Source: Lentimicrobiaceae bacterium
Lineage (GTDB): Bacteria; Bacteroidota; Bacteroidia; Bacteroidales; JALOCA01
Direction: 5' to 3'
DNA length: 64,000 bases
Assembly (NCBI GenBank): GCA_023227965.1
Contig: JALOCA010000006.1
Coordinates: 1-64,000 of the forward strand
The notes below the pieces were generated by a model. That model searched no databases, was not told the DNA's origin, and saw only the letters and a program-made list of their open reading frames with translations. Below are positions 18,578 to 28,310 of the stretch, piece after piece (position 1 is the first letter of the stretch; each line of letters opens with the position of its first letter). The position numbers were made by a program, and so were the translations under genes.

Positions 18578-20812
18578 CTAATGACAAATCATTATTTTTT
18601 TCACAATTAATCCAATCCTGCAAAAATAAACCCCGGCATGCAATGTTGAAACATCGAGGCTTTCGCCATTGCAAATAATGCTTCGTTTTATTATTCTTCC
18701 TGTTAAATCAAAAATACTTATTTTGTAAGGTGATGAATTAGCGTCAAATGAATTTTTGATGAAAATAATCTGGTTTGCAGGATTGGGATAAACGAAAAAT
18801 CTTTCAGCAATGCCGGGCTTTTCGTCAACATCCATTTCGGAAGAAGAAACACCCTGATAAAAGGTAACTCCACCCGAATAATTTCCTGCTATCATTTCCG
18901 GGTATCCATCGCCGTTGAGGTCTTTAACCGTAACAGCATTTCTGCTGCCATTATTTATGAAAAGTAATGGATTTTCAACGAGTGTAAAAGTGCCCGACAG
19001 GTTGTTCGAAATATTATTGTAGTAAAAAATATTGCCAAATTCCGAGCCACAGAACAGACACATTTTTCCTTTTTTATCATGGAAAAAACAGGGTGTGGAA
19101 AATCCGTCGTACGATAACAGGGTATCCGTAACATCTACATTGCCTAAATTATCTGTAACGAAAGTGAAATAAGGCTGAGCTTGTGTTCCGGTATTTTGGT
19201 AAAAACTGATGGTACCGTCTTGTTTCCCAATAACAAGATCATTTAAACCGTCGCCGTTAAGGTCGAAAAACTGGGGGGCGCTGTAGCCCCCTACGTCAAT
19301 GCCTGCAAAAAACATGTCTGCAATTTCGTATTGCGGCAACCCATTTTGTATTCCCGTATTTTTAAAAAATATTACATTTCCGGATGCATTTCCCAGTAAT
19401 AAATCGGATTTCCCGTCGCCATCGAGGTCGGCAAAAGCAGGATATGCTGCCCTGATTTTTAATGATGAAATATTGCCTAAATCTTCAGTAATCAACTTGT
19501 AAACGGGAAGTTTTTCGCTGCCCGTGTTTTTGTAAAAGGCAAGTTGCGCATGGTAACGCGTAAAAAGACTTCCGTGTAACATCCAAGAAGAATCGAGAGT
19601 TCCATAGTTTCCGATAACCACATCGGTTAATCCATCGGCATCTATATCTTCAAAAACGGGGTAAGCTCCCGCTCCCGCATCTATCATATCTTTTTGCAGA
19701 AAATTTTTCCCTGATAAATAAAATTTAGGCAAAGTATTACTTCCATAATTATAATATAACCAGCAACTTTTTTTATTTTCAGCGTTATCAAAAGTGGGAT
19801 CAAAAGGGGAAACAAAAAGGTCGTTAACATTATCATTATTTATATCGAGATAGGACGCGGCAGGAAATGAAATTAAATGCACTGCAGCAGGGGCAGGAAA
19901 AGCAGTATCTTGTGCTGTTATCAATGCAGAGTCGGTTGTCCCCCCGTTTTGGAGGGCTATCAATTGCGGATATCCCACATCTCCAATCAACAGGTCTTTC
20001 AGTCCGTCATCATTCAGGTCGAGGGTGAGCAGGGTAGAACCCGTATGTAAAAGGGGTATTGCGGGACGTGTATCCTGATTATAAGGGCATGGAACATTAA
20101 GAGTGAGTATATTACTTTCGGTACCTTCACGGAAAAACCCCCAGCATTTTTCATCCAGAACAAAATCGAGGCTATCGCAATTACCATATTTTTCCATGGA
20201 AATGTTTTTATGCAATTCCACGTACGATCCTAACCCGAAGAAAGTGAGGATATCAAGATCCCCATCCCCGTCAAGGTCATCAATCACAGGATAATCGGCT
20301 AATGTAACCAGCAGATTAACATACCCTCCGTATTGGTACGATAGCAAAAGAGGTGTTTCCAACCTGAAACGAGGCACACTGTCGGAAATATTTCTGAATA
20401 CTTTTATTCCACCTGTTGTGTAGGTAAAAATATCGGCTTTTCCATCGCAGTTGAAATCACGAAGAAGTACCCATTCTTTCAGTTCAGGAAAATACTTAAT
20501 GTATCCGGGCGCAAAACTGTACAATGGTACTCCCTGTGTTCCTTTGTTTACAAAAGGAAGAATACGGTTGCCATTTCTGTCGAATGCGAGCAGGTCGTTA
20601 AGGGTGTCGTCATCAAGATGAATGTTCCCTAACTGGCAGGAATTTATACCGCCAGCCCAGGGAAAGGTATAAGGACTGCCATCAGATTTTTGCACTACAA
20701 CCGTATCGTTTCGTACAAAACCGAAATCGTGGTACTGCTGTGCCTGCAAAACCATGGGTATAAAAAAAGCAAAAAAAAGCTGAAAAATAACGAGTAACGT
20801 ATTTTTAATCAT
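18578..20812 (-). CDS. T9SS-secreted FG-GAP/VCBS repeat protein
   Basis: 744 residues with a signal peptide. The body is a series of FG-GAP/VCBS-like repeats with calcium-binding D-x-(D/N)-x-D-G motifs (DLDGDGDLDIL, DINNDNVNDLFV, DIDADGLTDVVIGN, DLDGDGKSDLLLGN, DLNGDGLNDLVIG, DLNGDGYPEMIAGN), forming a beta-propeller. The last 75 residues (FFVYPNPANQIIFIKN...ISIFDLTGRIIKR...GVYFCRIG) are a type A T9SS C-terminal sorting domain, so the protein should cross the outer membrane through T9SS. It is the promoter-proximal gene of a two-gene unit with the protease, and divergent from the nuclease gene at 21065. The function is unknown; surface-bound binding protein is inferred. Confidence 0.88.
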   Translation of the reverse strand: MIKNTLLVIFQLFFAFFIPMVLQAQQYHDFGFVRNDTVVVQKSDGSPYTFPWAGGINSCQLGNIHLDDDTLNDLLAFDRNGNRILPFVNKGTQGVPLYSFAPGYIKYFPELKEWVLLRDFNCDGKADIFTYTTGGIKVFRNISDSVPRFRLETPLLLSYQYGGYVNLLVTLADYPVIDDLDGDGDLDILTFFGLGSYVELHKNISMEKYGNCDSLDFVLDEKCWGFFREGTESNILTLNVPCPYNQDTRPAIPLLHTGSTLLTLDLNDDGLKDLLIGDVGYPQLIALQNGGTTDSALITAQDTAFPAPAAVHLISFPAASYLDINNDNVNDLFVSPFDPTFDNAENKKSCWLYYNYGSNTLPKFYLSGKNFLQKDMIDAGAGAYPVFEDIDADGLTDVVIGNYGTLDSSWMLHGSLFTRYHAQLAFYKNTGSEKLPVYKLITEDLGNISSLKIRAAYPAFADLDGDGKSDLLLGNASGNVIFFKNTGIQNGLPQYEIADMFFAGIDVGGYSAPQFFDLNGDGLNDLVIGKQDGTISFYQNTGTQAQPYFTFVTDNLGNVDVTDTLLSYDGFSTPCFFHDKKGKMCLFCGSEFGNIFYYNNISNNLSGTFTLVENPLLFINNGSRNAVTVKDLNGDGYPEMIAGNYSGGVTFYQGVSSSEMDVDEKPGIAERFFVYPNPANQIIFIKNSFDANSSPYKISIFDLTGRIIKRSIICNGESLDVSTLHAGVYFCRIGLIVKKIMICH

Positions 20813-20987
20813 AGCAGGTAAATGTAAACAAATTTTAATTTGTAATAAGTATTTTTATTCACCCTGAAAGGGAAAGGCATTTTAATAGAAAATATTTCCC
20901 AAAAACAGTAACCTTAGCATAATTTTCCTAAATTTTCATTTTAATGTTAAAAAACAACAAATTACACAATCTGAAAACTATTTATGT

Positions 20988-20995
20988 TATTTTTG
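20988..20995 (+). promoter_or_regulatory. Putative -7 element for the secreted nuclease gene
   Basis: TATTTTTG matches the Bacteroidota -7 consensus TAnnTTTG about 70 bases before the chosen start codon. No clear TTTG -33 element was found at the right spacing, so this is a tentative call. Confidence 0.35.
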
Positions 20996-21064
20996 CACCC
21001 CATGAAAAATGGGAACGTATTTATTGAGAATGAACTAATATCATTGCATATTGTTTTAAAAGCC

Positions 21065-23740
21065 ATGTGTTTTTCAAAAAGGATTCTTTTATTGACGGTA
21101 TTTCTGTTCCTGGTATTTTTTAATATTCGGGCACAGGATACGGTTAAGATAATGTATTATAATGTGCTAAATTATACTACTGCTAAAAACCAGTGGTTTC
21201 GTACGATTTTTGATTATTACCATCCTGACATAATGGTTCTGAGTGAAATGAATTCGGATGCTGATGCCGTTTCTATATTAAATCAGGTAATAAACCGTAA
21301 TGGTGCAAACAACTATTCGAAGGCTGCATTTACCGATGGTCCTGATTCGGATAATGCCTTGTTTTATAATAATGAAAAAATTGGATTGTCGTTTCAGGAT
21401 ACCATTCAAACCGACTTGCGGCTGATTAACAGATATCACCTGTACCAACTTCCGGCAACCTCCGATTCAGTAATTTTTGATTGTTTTGGTACCCATTTAA
21501 AATCATCGAATGGTCCGTTTAATGAGCAAAAAAGGTATTTGGAATGTCTTGCTTTTAAAAATTATCTTGAAACGCAAACTACGGGGGAAAATATATTGTT
21601 TGGGGGTGATTTTAATTTTTACAGTTCATCGGAACCTGCTTATACCTTGCTCACAACTACCGGAAACTTCTTGCTGAATGATCCCGTAAACCGTCCCGGC
21701 AACTGGGACGACAATGCAGCTTTTGCCGACGTACATACGCAAAGTACACGTGTACGTGCTTTTGGTGGTGGAGCCACAAGCGGAATGGACAGTCGTTTCG
21801 ATTTTATTCTTCTCTCTTCGGGTTTGATGACACAAACCTCATCTGTTCATTATATTCCTGATAGTTATTATCCCTTGGGAAACGACGGATTGCATTTTAA
21901 TGATTCTCTGCTCCGGTTACCTCTTTCTGCAACTGTTCCCGACAGTGTAACTTATGCTCTTTACAATTTATCCGACCATTTGCCGGTGGTGTTGAAAATA
22001 AAAGTTAACTCAACAATAGCCACGGGAAACACCCTGAATTTTTGCGGTTTTCCAGGAAATGGGTATGTTGCTACTCCTGTTGCAGCTTTTACCATAGAGG
22101 TACGGAATGCCGCAAATCAAGTCAACACGGCTTTTTCAGGTACTGTTACCCTTGCCCTTTCAGAAGGCAATGGTACGATGACGGGCACTTTATCAAAACA
22201 GGTAGTAAATGGGATAGCTACATTTAATGATATTCAGTTCAGCACCATAGGCAATTACAGGATTGCAGCTTCTACGGTAAACGCAACAGCCGATACCTCT
22301 TCAGTTATTAAAATAATACCGGTACCCCAACCCGAAATGCAGGAATTAGTAATTCCCCGTTTTATGGGATGCAAAACAGCTTCCTCTGCAAATACAGCTC
22401 GAACACCGGTAGCTTTTTGTATTAGCTTGAATAATTTATCTCCCAACACTATGTACAATTTAAAAGCGGGCTTGGCACTTGTTAGCGAAGCCGCAACCAT
22501 TTTTGGTGCAGGTAATGTGTGGAATGGTACTTTTTCTTCTCAAACAATCACTAATGCATTTATTACAGATAATCAGGGATCAAGTGGTCCATTGTGGATT
22601 TTTATTCAACCTACGGGTAATGGTACCCGCTTTGATGCGGGACAAGTACACAACCTGAGAATAGCTTATTACACAGGTTCCGTAGCTCCCGGGTCTCCTC
22701 TTTTTGTAGGTGAAAAAACCATAACAGCACTCGATATTGCACCAACAGCCCGTACTACTTTCGCAAACGACGACGGTGCTTTTATAAAAGGTTCGGCTGA
22801 TGTTTCGGCAAACGGAAAATATGTTTTGCTTTTTAATAATGTTTCGGGAACCGGAGACCCGGTGTTTGCCTACCAGATACGAAATGCCATTCCTACCAGT
22901 GCTATACAAACGGGACTTCCTTCAATAATTAACGACGTTTACATGCAAAGCGGTACCAGCAATACGGGTGACTATTCTGCCGTAATTCCAATCGGCGCTA
23001 ATAATCCGCAGGGAATACGCCGGATTGAAGCCAGAAATGCAGATAACACCATTTATGCATACAATACTGATGATGACGGAATTTGGTCGTCGGGTGCAAA
23101 TACCACAACCATTGCACGCAAAAATGTTGCAACTATTACACTTGCAGACGCTCCGCTTATTCCGGTAAAAACACTTAATTTGAAGCTTTTTATCGAAGGG
23201 CTTTATAATGAAAACGGAACGATGAACTGTGCACGTAACGAAAATAATTTTCAGTATGCCAACAATATTGCCGATAAAATTACGGTAAATCTTCACGATG
23301 AAATTTTACCATATTCCCCGGTTTTTAGTGCTTCCGATGTTTCCTTATTATCTGATGGAAACGCTACAGTACAATTTCCTGTTTCTTTTTCAAATAGTTA
23401 TTACATAAGCGTCGCTCAAAGGAACAGCATTACCACATGGTCTGCTACCCCTGTTTCCATGGAAGCAGTAACCACCTTTTATGACTTTACTACCGCTGTT
23501 ACCAATGCGTATGGTGATAATCTTAAACATGCTGGAAGTAATTTTTTGATTTTTAGCGGAGACATTAACCAGGACGGATTTGTGGATTCCGCTGATATGT
23601 CCTTACTCGGTAATGATGCTACCAATTTTATTATGGGCTATCTTGCAACTGACATCAACGGCGACGGCTTCGTTGACAGTGCTGATATGACCATAGTTGA
23701 TGACAACGCCGGAAATTTTGTTTCGAGTATTACTCCTTGA
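21065..23740 (+). CDS. Secreted endonuclease/exonuclease/phosphatase-family protein with dockerin-like module
   Basis: 891 residues from the ATG at 21065, chosen because it directly opens a signal peptide (MCFSKRILLLTVFLFLVFFN); in-frame ATGs upstream lie almost on the -7 element. The EEP domain (about 25-312) keeps the key residues: Asn33 (YYNVLNY), Glu61 (VLSEMN), His144 (GTHLKS), Asp182/Asn184 (GGDFNF) and Asp304-His305 (LSDHLP), so it should be an active metal-dependent nuclease or phosphodiesterase. An Ig-like domain (about 320-425) and an unassigned region follow. The shared module with loops DINQDGFVDSAD and DINGDGFVDSAD comes last (SSITP). This is the only plus-strand member of the module family, and the most diverged. 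Extracellular DNA or phosphate scavenging is inferred. Confidence 0.9.
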   Translation: MCFSKRILLLTVFLFLVFFNIRAQDTVKIMYYNVLNYTTAKNQWFRTIFDYYHPDIMVLSEMNSDADAVSILNQVINRNGANNYSKAAFTDGPDSDNALFYNNEKIGLSFQDTIQTDLRLINRYHLYQLPATSDSVIFDCFGTHLKSSNGPFNEQKRYLECLAFKNYLETQTTGENILFGGDFNFYSSSEPAYTLLTTTGNFLLNDPVNRPGNWDDNAAFADVHTQSTRVRAFGGGATSGMDSRFDFILLSSGLMTQTSSVHYIPDSYYPLGNDGLHFNDSLLRLPLSATVPDSVTYALYNLSDHLPVVLKIKVNSTIATGNTLNFCGFPGNGYVATPVAAFTIEVRNAANQVNTAFSGTVTLALSEGNGTMTGTLSKQVVNGIATFNDIQFSTIGNYRIAASTVNATADTSSVIKIIPVPQPEMQELVIPRFMGCKTASSANTARTPVAFCISLNNLSPNTMYNLKAGLALVSEAATIFGAGNVWNGTFSSQTITNAFITDNQGSSGPLWIFIQPTGNGTRFDAGQVHNLRIAYYTGSVAPGSPLFVGEKTITALDIAPTARTTFANDDGAFIKGSADVSANGKYVLLFNNVSGTGDPVFAYQIRNAIPTSAIQTGLPSIINDVYMQSGTSNTGDYSAVIPIGANNPQGIRRIEARNADNTIYAYNTDDDGIWSSGANTTTIARKNVATITLADAPLIPVKTLNLKLFIEGLYNENGTMNCARNENNFQYANNIADKITVNLHDEILPYSPVFSASDVSLLSDGNATVQFPVSFSNSYYISVAQRNSITTWSATPVSMEAVTTFYDFTTAVTNAYGDNLKHAGSNFLIFSGDINQDGFVDSADMSLLGNDATNFIMGYLATDINGDGFVDSADMTIVDDNAGNFVSSITP

Positions 23741-23752
23741 AAACACCTTGTT

Positions 23753-25192
23753 TTATAGTATTTCCTCAATAGTAAAACCAAGTTTTAATAACTGTTCCGG
23801 CTTGAGAATTTTTCTGAGCTTTTCTTCATCTATGAAAGATAATAAAGCGTTTGCTTCGAAGATGGATATTTCCTCCGTTTTCATAACACGGGCAAGTTGT
23901 GATGCTTGGTGATAACCAATGTAGGGGATTAAAGCCGCGGTGATAGCCGGACTCAAAAATAACTTGTTTTCGGCGACAAGGGGAAGCACTTCCAGCCCGT
24001 CGAATAAATTGTTTTTTAAAGTTGTATTGCAAGCAATAAGGAGTTTCAGGCTGTCGAGCAGGGCATGACCAATAACAGGAATGTAAGCATTCAGTTCAAG
24101 ACAACCTTGCGCGCACAACGAAGTAATCAATACATCGTTGGCATAAATTTTATGTGCGGCACTGATAGTGAATTCCGGGATTACAGGGTTAATTTTCCCG
24201 GGCATAATAGAACTCCCAACCTGGCGGTTGGGAATGCGGATTTCGTTTTGTGAAACAATATCTGCTGCAAGAAGCCGAAGGTCGGAAACAATTTTTTCAA
24301 GGTTAACGGCATGGGCTTTCAGGATGGCATGAATTTCGACAAAGATATCAAGATTGCTTGTGGCATCGGCAAGATTTTCGCTACGGGTTACCGGTAATCC
24401 CGTGATTATTTGAAGGGTTTGTACCACATCCCTGATAAAAAACCGTGGTACTGCAACGCCCGTTCCGATGGCACTTCCTCCCAAGTTAACCACTTTTATC
24501 CTTTCAAAACATTTGGAAATCCTCCACCAGTCGCGCGAAAATGCTTCACTGTACGTTCCGAAAAGTTTGCCATACGATGTTGGAACCGCTTCCTGCATTT
24601 GGGTGTACCCTGTACGAAGAGTGTTTCTGTACCTGTTTTCAAGTGTTTCGATGCTATTACGGCTTTGATTAATAGAACCTTCCAAGTCATTGAGCAAAAG
24701 CATAATCGCAAGTTTCAGCGAAGTGGGAATTACATCGTTGGTACTTTGAAAAATATTGACATGCTCAATAGGGTCAATAAGCTCGTAATTTCCGGGTTTA
24801 TTACCCAGTTTTAGCAAAGAGGCATTAGCAATAATCTCATTTATATTCATATTGATGCTTGTTCCTGCACCTCCGTTTACCGCAGGAACTATAAAATTGT
24901 CAAAATATTTCCCCTCGCTTATTTCGCCGGCAACAGCAATCAAAACATCGAGATGCTCTTCCTTCATCAGTTTGAGCTGGGGAGGGAGTTCTCCATATTT
25001 TTCTTTCAGCGCCTGGAAAAAATTTTTGCAACTCAGGTAACAGGCTAATTTTACTAAACCAACAGCCTTGTACCATTCTGGAAAAAAAGGAGTTGTGTCA
25101 GGGAAATTTTCTTTTGCCCGTAAAGAATGAATTCCGTACAAAACTGCATCAGGAATTTCTTTTGTTCCTATGTAATCTTTTTCTATACGCAT
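23753..25192 (-). CDS. aspA: Aspartate ammonia-lyase (fumarase/aspartase superfamily)
   Basis: 479 residues, normal length for the family. It has the superfamily signature GSSIMPGKINPVIPE, an STNDVIPT motif and the QEAVPTSYG segment typical of aspartases rather than fumarases. Aspartase deaminates L-aspartate to fumarate and ammonia in the cytoplasm, feeding fumarate respiration in anaerobic Bacteroidota. Its start lies 129 bases from the divergent nuclease gene at 25322, so the two are transcribed separately. It is convergent with the secreted nuclease at its 3' end, only 12 bases away. A fumarase or a related ammonia-lyase activity cannot be fully excluded from sequence alone. Confidence 0.85.
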   Translation of the reverse strand: MRIEKDYIGTKEIPDAVLYGIHSLRAKENFPDTTPFFPEWYKAVGLVKLACYLSCKNFFQALKEKYGELPPQLKLMKEEHLDVLIAVAGEISEGKYFDNFIVPAVNGGAGTSINMNINEIIANASLLKLGNKPGNYELIDPIEHVNIFQSTNDVIPTSLKLAIMLLLNDLEGSINQSRNSIETLENRYRNTLRTGYTQMQEAVPTSYGKLFGTYSEAFSRDWWRISKCFERIKVVNLGGSAIGTGVAVPRFFIRDVVQTLQIITGLPVTRSENLADATSNLDIFVEIHAILKAHAVNLEKIVSDLRLLAADIVSQNEIRIPNRQVGSSIMPGKINPVIPEFTISAAHKIYANDVLITSLCAQGCLELNAYIPVIGHALLDSLKLLIACNTTLKNNLFDGLEVLPLVAENKLFLSPAITAALIPYIGYHQASQLARVMKTEEISIFEANALLSFIDEEKLRKILKPEQLLKLGFTIEEIL

Positions 25193-25250
25193 AGCGCTTT
25201 CTTTGTTGGGTAAAAGTACAAAAACATTCTATTTCCCGATTTATTTTGCA

Positions 25251-25283
25251 TTTGGAATTGTCTGTAAAAATTTCGTAGGTTTG
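25251..25283 (+). promoter_or_regulatory. Bacteroidota-type promoter for the AddB-like gene
   Basis: TTTG at 25251-25254 and TAGGTTTG at 25276-25283 are separated by 21 bases, close to the usual -33/-7 arrangement. Transcription would begin near 25290, about 30 bases before the ATG. Confidence 0.6.
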
Positions 25284-25321
25284 GAAAATAAAAATTAAGT
25301 GATTTATCGTCTCAAACCTGA

Positions 25322-28189
25322 ATGTTTGTACAACCATTTTTATTAAAAACTGCCGAATATCTCATTGATAATTACGGAAATAATATTAGTAACCTTTGTG
25401 TCGTTTTCCCCAACCGCAGAGCGGGATTGTTTTTGCAAAAATACCTTGGTCGAAAACTAAAAGAAACCATTTTTTTACCTTCGGTTTTTTCTTCCGGCGA
25501 CTTCATGATGAAAATGGCGGATTGCCGCCTGGTTGACCCTATTGCTCTGCTTTTTGAACTGTATGCTGTACATTGTTCGATAGAAAAAGAAAACGCATCG
25601 GCATTCGACGATTTTATGAGTTGGGCGCAACTGATGCTCAACGACTTTAATGAGGCAGACATGTATATGGTACAAACCACCGATTTATTCGGATATCTTA
25701 CCGAAGCCAAAGCTCTGAAATTGTGGAATCCGGAAGGTATTGCTCTTACTGAATTCGAAATCCGGTACTTAAGGCTTTATAATTCTTTGCAAACCTATTA
25801 CACTTCGCTTGCTGAGCGGTTACAACAAAAAAATCTGGCATACGAAGGGCTGGCATACCGCCGCGCCGCCGAAAATATGCCTCTGAAAGTTCAAACTTTA
25901 CCTTGGGAAAAAGTTGTTTTTGCTGGTTTCAATGCACTCACGAAAGCCGAAGAGGCAATTATCGAAATGCTGGTTGACCAAAAAAAAGGAGAACTTTTAT
26001 GGGATTCGGACGTCTATTACACTGCTAATCCCATGCAGGAAGCTGGGAAATTTATCAGGGATTATCGTCTGAAGTGGAATGACCATGTATTTCGTTGGGA
26101 AGAAAATTTTCTTTCGGCTTTACCGAAGAAAATACAACTTATTGGTGTCCCTAATACTATAGGTCAGACTAAAATTGCAGGCGCGCTACTGCAAAACCTG
26201 CCCGACCTGCCTGAAGAAGTTGAGAACACTGCCGTGGTTCTTGCCGACGAAAGCCTGCTCGTTCCCGTTTTAAACTCTATTCCGCAAAACATCAAAAAAT
26301 GCAATGTTACCATGGGTTTCCCATTGAAACTTACCTCTTTATATAATTTGTTGGATAGCATCTTTACTCTTCACGAAAATACGTCTATATATACAAATAA
26401 AAATAAAGATAATTTATTTCCGCAATATGGCGATAAATATTATTATCGTGATGTGCTAAAAGTACTTCTACATCCGTATATCAGGCAAATTATTGAAGTT
26501 ATGGGAAGAGAAGATGTTCTGTTTTCCGCACAGCCGGTTTTGGATGAAAATAAAGTGTTTTTTGCGGCTGCAGATGTTTATAAATTGTTCACTAAAACCC
26601 ATTTTAAAAACCTCGATATTTTATTGCCTGTTTTTGACCCATGGAATGATAATGCCGGAACTGCATTGTTAAACCTGCAAAAAATAATTGATAACCTGAG
26701 AGTGGCATTAAAAAACTCTCAATCGGAAGATAAAGCTGTATCTATTGAAAATGAGTTTCTTTTTGCTTTTGCAAAATTAATAAAACGACTAAAAACCCTT
26801 CTGGAAAATTACGGAACGCTTTCAGTTGCCACATTGCACAAGTTTTTCAATCAGCTTTCCGGAACCACAAGCCTGCCATTTTACGGCGAACCTCTTTCGG
26901 GAGTGCAATTGATGGGTATGCTCGAAACGCGGAACCTCGACTTTAAAAATATTATTCTGCTTTCGGCAAATGAAAATACGTTACCTTCCGGAAAAACAAC
27001 CCATTCATTCATCCCCTATGACATCCGGAAAGAATTCGGTTTGCCTACCTACCACGACCGTAATGCTATTTTCGCCTACCATTTTTACAGACTTTTACAA
27101 CGGGCTGAAAATATTTATTTGGTTTACAATACACAATCAGATGAATTGGGTGGAGGAGAAAAAAGTCGCTTCCTGCAACAGCTCCTGCAGGAGTTACCCG
27201 TAAAAAATCCGGAAGTGCAAATACACGAAACCATCGTTTCGCAGCCATTGGGTAGCGATACGACAAATTATTCAATCCAGGTGGCTAAGAACCGTTTTGT
27301 TTCCGACCGGCTGCTCGACATGGCAAAATCGGGTTTTTCTCCTTCTTCTTTAAGCGCTTATATCACATGTTCGCTCCGATTTTTCTACCAGGAAGTCATC
27401 CGTCTCGGTGAGCCCGAAAAGGTGGATGAAACTATTGATGCGGCTACATTTGGAAAAATTGTCCACGCATCGGTTGGAGCTTTGCTGGGTAATTATACAG
27501 GTAAACCATTACAAACGGAGTTTATTACAAGAGAAATACCCGGAGTGGAAGATGTGGTAAACCGGAAATTTGCAAGTATTTACAAAAGCAATGACATCCG
27601 TTTGGGGAAAAATCTGTTAATGGCAAAAGTTGTTTGCCAGATGATTAAAAAGTACCTTTTGTATGAAAAAGAAGAAATAGAAATCCTTGGGAAAAAAGGA
27701 ATACAGGTAGTAATTAACAAATTTGAACAAAAACTGCAATCCACTATCAGCGTGAACGGACTTGCTGTTCAACTCAAGGGCTTTGCCGACAGGGTAGACA
27801 CGCTAAACGGCAAAATACGGATAACCGATTATAAGACAGGACAAGTTACCCCTGAAGAACTAAAAATCAATGAAATTGAACAAGTATTTACTGATCCCGG
27901 CTTTTCAAAAGCCCTGCAGTTGTTGATGTATGCATATTTGTACCATCTGCAATTTTCATTGGAAAATCCACCCGAAACCGGTATCCTTTCAATGCGTAAT
28001 CTGAGTAAGGGATTTATAAAACTGAAGATACATGACGAACCGGAACTTAGCAAAGCTTCGTTAACCGTTTTTGAAGAATATTTGAACATATTGCTAAGTG
28101 AAATTTTTGATACTCAAGTCCCTTTTACACAAACAAAAGATATAAATAACTGCAAATATTGTAATTACAAATTAATTTGTAACCGGTAA
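25322..28189 (+). CDS. AddB-like PD-(D/E)XK nuclease with Fe-S cluster cysteines
   Basis: 955 residues. The N-terminal two thirds are helicase-like (LCVVFPNRRAGLFLQKYLG at the start, NIILLSANENTLPSG) but lack an obvious Walker A lysine motif, as in AddB-type inactive helicase subunits. The C-terminal RecB-family nuclease domain (about 670-955) has Asp823 in GFADRVD and Asp836/Lys838 in ITDYKTG. Four cysteines, Cys683 and Cys944/Cys947/Cys953, are arranged as in AddB proteins that hold a 4Fe-4S cluster. It should act with an AddA-type helicase in double-strand-break repair, but no AddA gene is adjacent. It is preceded by its own promoter. The family is well supported; the exact complex is inferred. 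Confidence 0.85.
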   Translation: MFVQPFLLKTAEYLIDNYGNNISNLCVVFPNRRAGLFLQKYLGRKLKETIFLPSVFSSGDFMMKMADCRLVDPIALLFELYAVHCSIEKENASAFDDFMSWAQLMLNDFNEADMYMVQTTDLFGYLTEAKALKLWNPEGIALTEFEIRYLRLYNSLQTYYTSLAERLQQKNLAYEGLAYRRAAENMPLKVQTLPWEKVVFAGFNALTKAEEAIIEMLVDQKKGELLWDSDVYYTANPMQEAGKFIRDYRLKWNDHVFRWEENFLSALPKKIQLIGVPNTIGQTKIAGALLQNLPDLPEEVENTAVVLADESLLVPVLNSIPQNIKKCNVTMGFPLKLTSLYNLLDSIFTLHENTSIYTNKNKDNLFPQYGDKYYYRDVLKVLLHPYIRQIIEVMGREDVLFSAQPVLDENKVFFAAADVYKLFTKTHFKNLDILLPVFDPWNDNAGTALLNLQKIIDNLRVALKNSQSEDKAVSIENEFLFAFAKLIKRLKTLLENYGTLSVATLHKFFNQLSGTTSLPFYGEPLSGVQLMGMLETRNLDFKNIILLSANENTLPSGKTTHSFIPYDIRKEFGLPTYHDRNAIFAYHFYRLLQRAENIYLVYNTQSDELGGGEKSRFLQQLLQELPVKNPEVQIHETIVSQPLGSDTTNYSIQVAKNRFVSDRLLDMAKSGFSPSSLSAYITCSLRFFYQEVIRLGEPEKVDETIDAATFGKIVHASVGALLGNYTGKPLQTEFITREIPGVEDVVNRKFASIYKSNDIRLGKNLLMAKVVCQMIKKYLLYEKEEIEILGKKGIQVVINKFEQKLQSTISVNGLAVQLKGFADRVDTLNGKIRITDYKTGQVTPEELKINEIEQVFTDPGFSKALQLLMYAYLYHLQFSLENPPETGILSMRNLSKGFIKLKIHDEPELSKASLTVFEEYLNILLSEIFDTQVPFTQTKDINNCKYCNYKLICNR

Positions 28190-28226
28190 AATAATAAAAT
28201 AAGTTCTTATTGATTGAATATTTTTT

Positions 28227-28234
28227 TACATTTG
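28227..28234 (+). promoter_or_regulatory. Putative -7 element for the signalling operon
   Basis: TACATTTG fits TAnnTTTG and lies about 75 bases before the first kinase gene. A properly spaced -33 TTTG is not evident, so the promoter is only probable. Confidence 0.4.
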
Positions 28235-28310
28235 TAATGCGGTTATATTTATATCCTTTGAAGGAAATTACCAACAGGAATACTGATATTTAACGATTAA
28301 TAGTGAAGAA

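Noticed and set aside
1..23740. Classical cellulosome
   Set aside because: Dockerin-like loops are present, but no cohesin-like scaffold or cellulase is visible; the module includes an extra beta domain not typical of cellulosomal enzymes.
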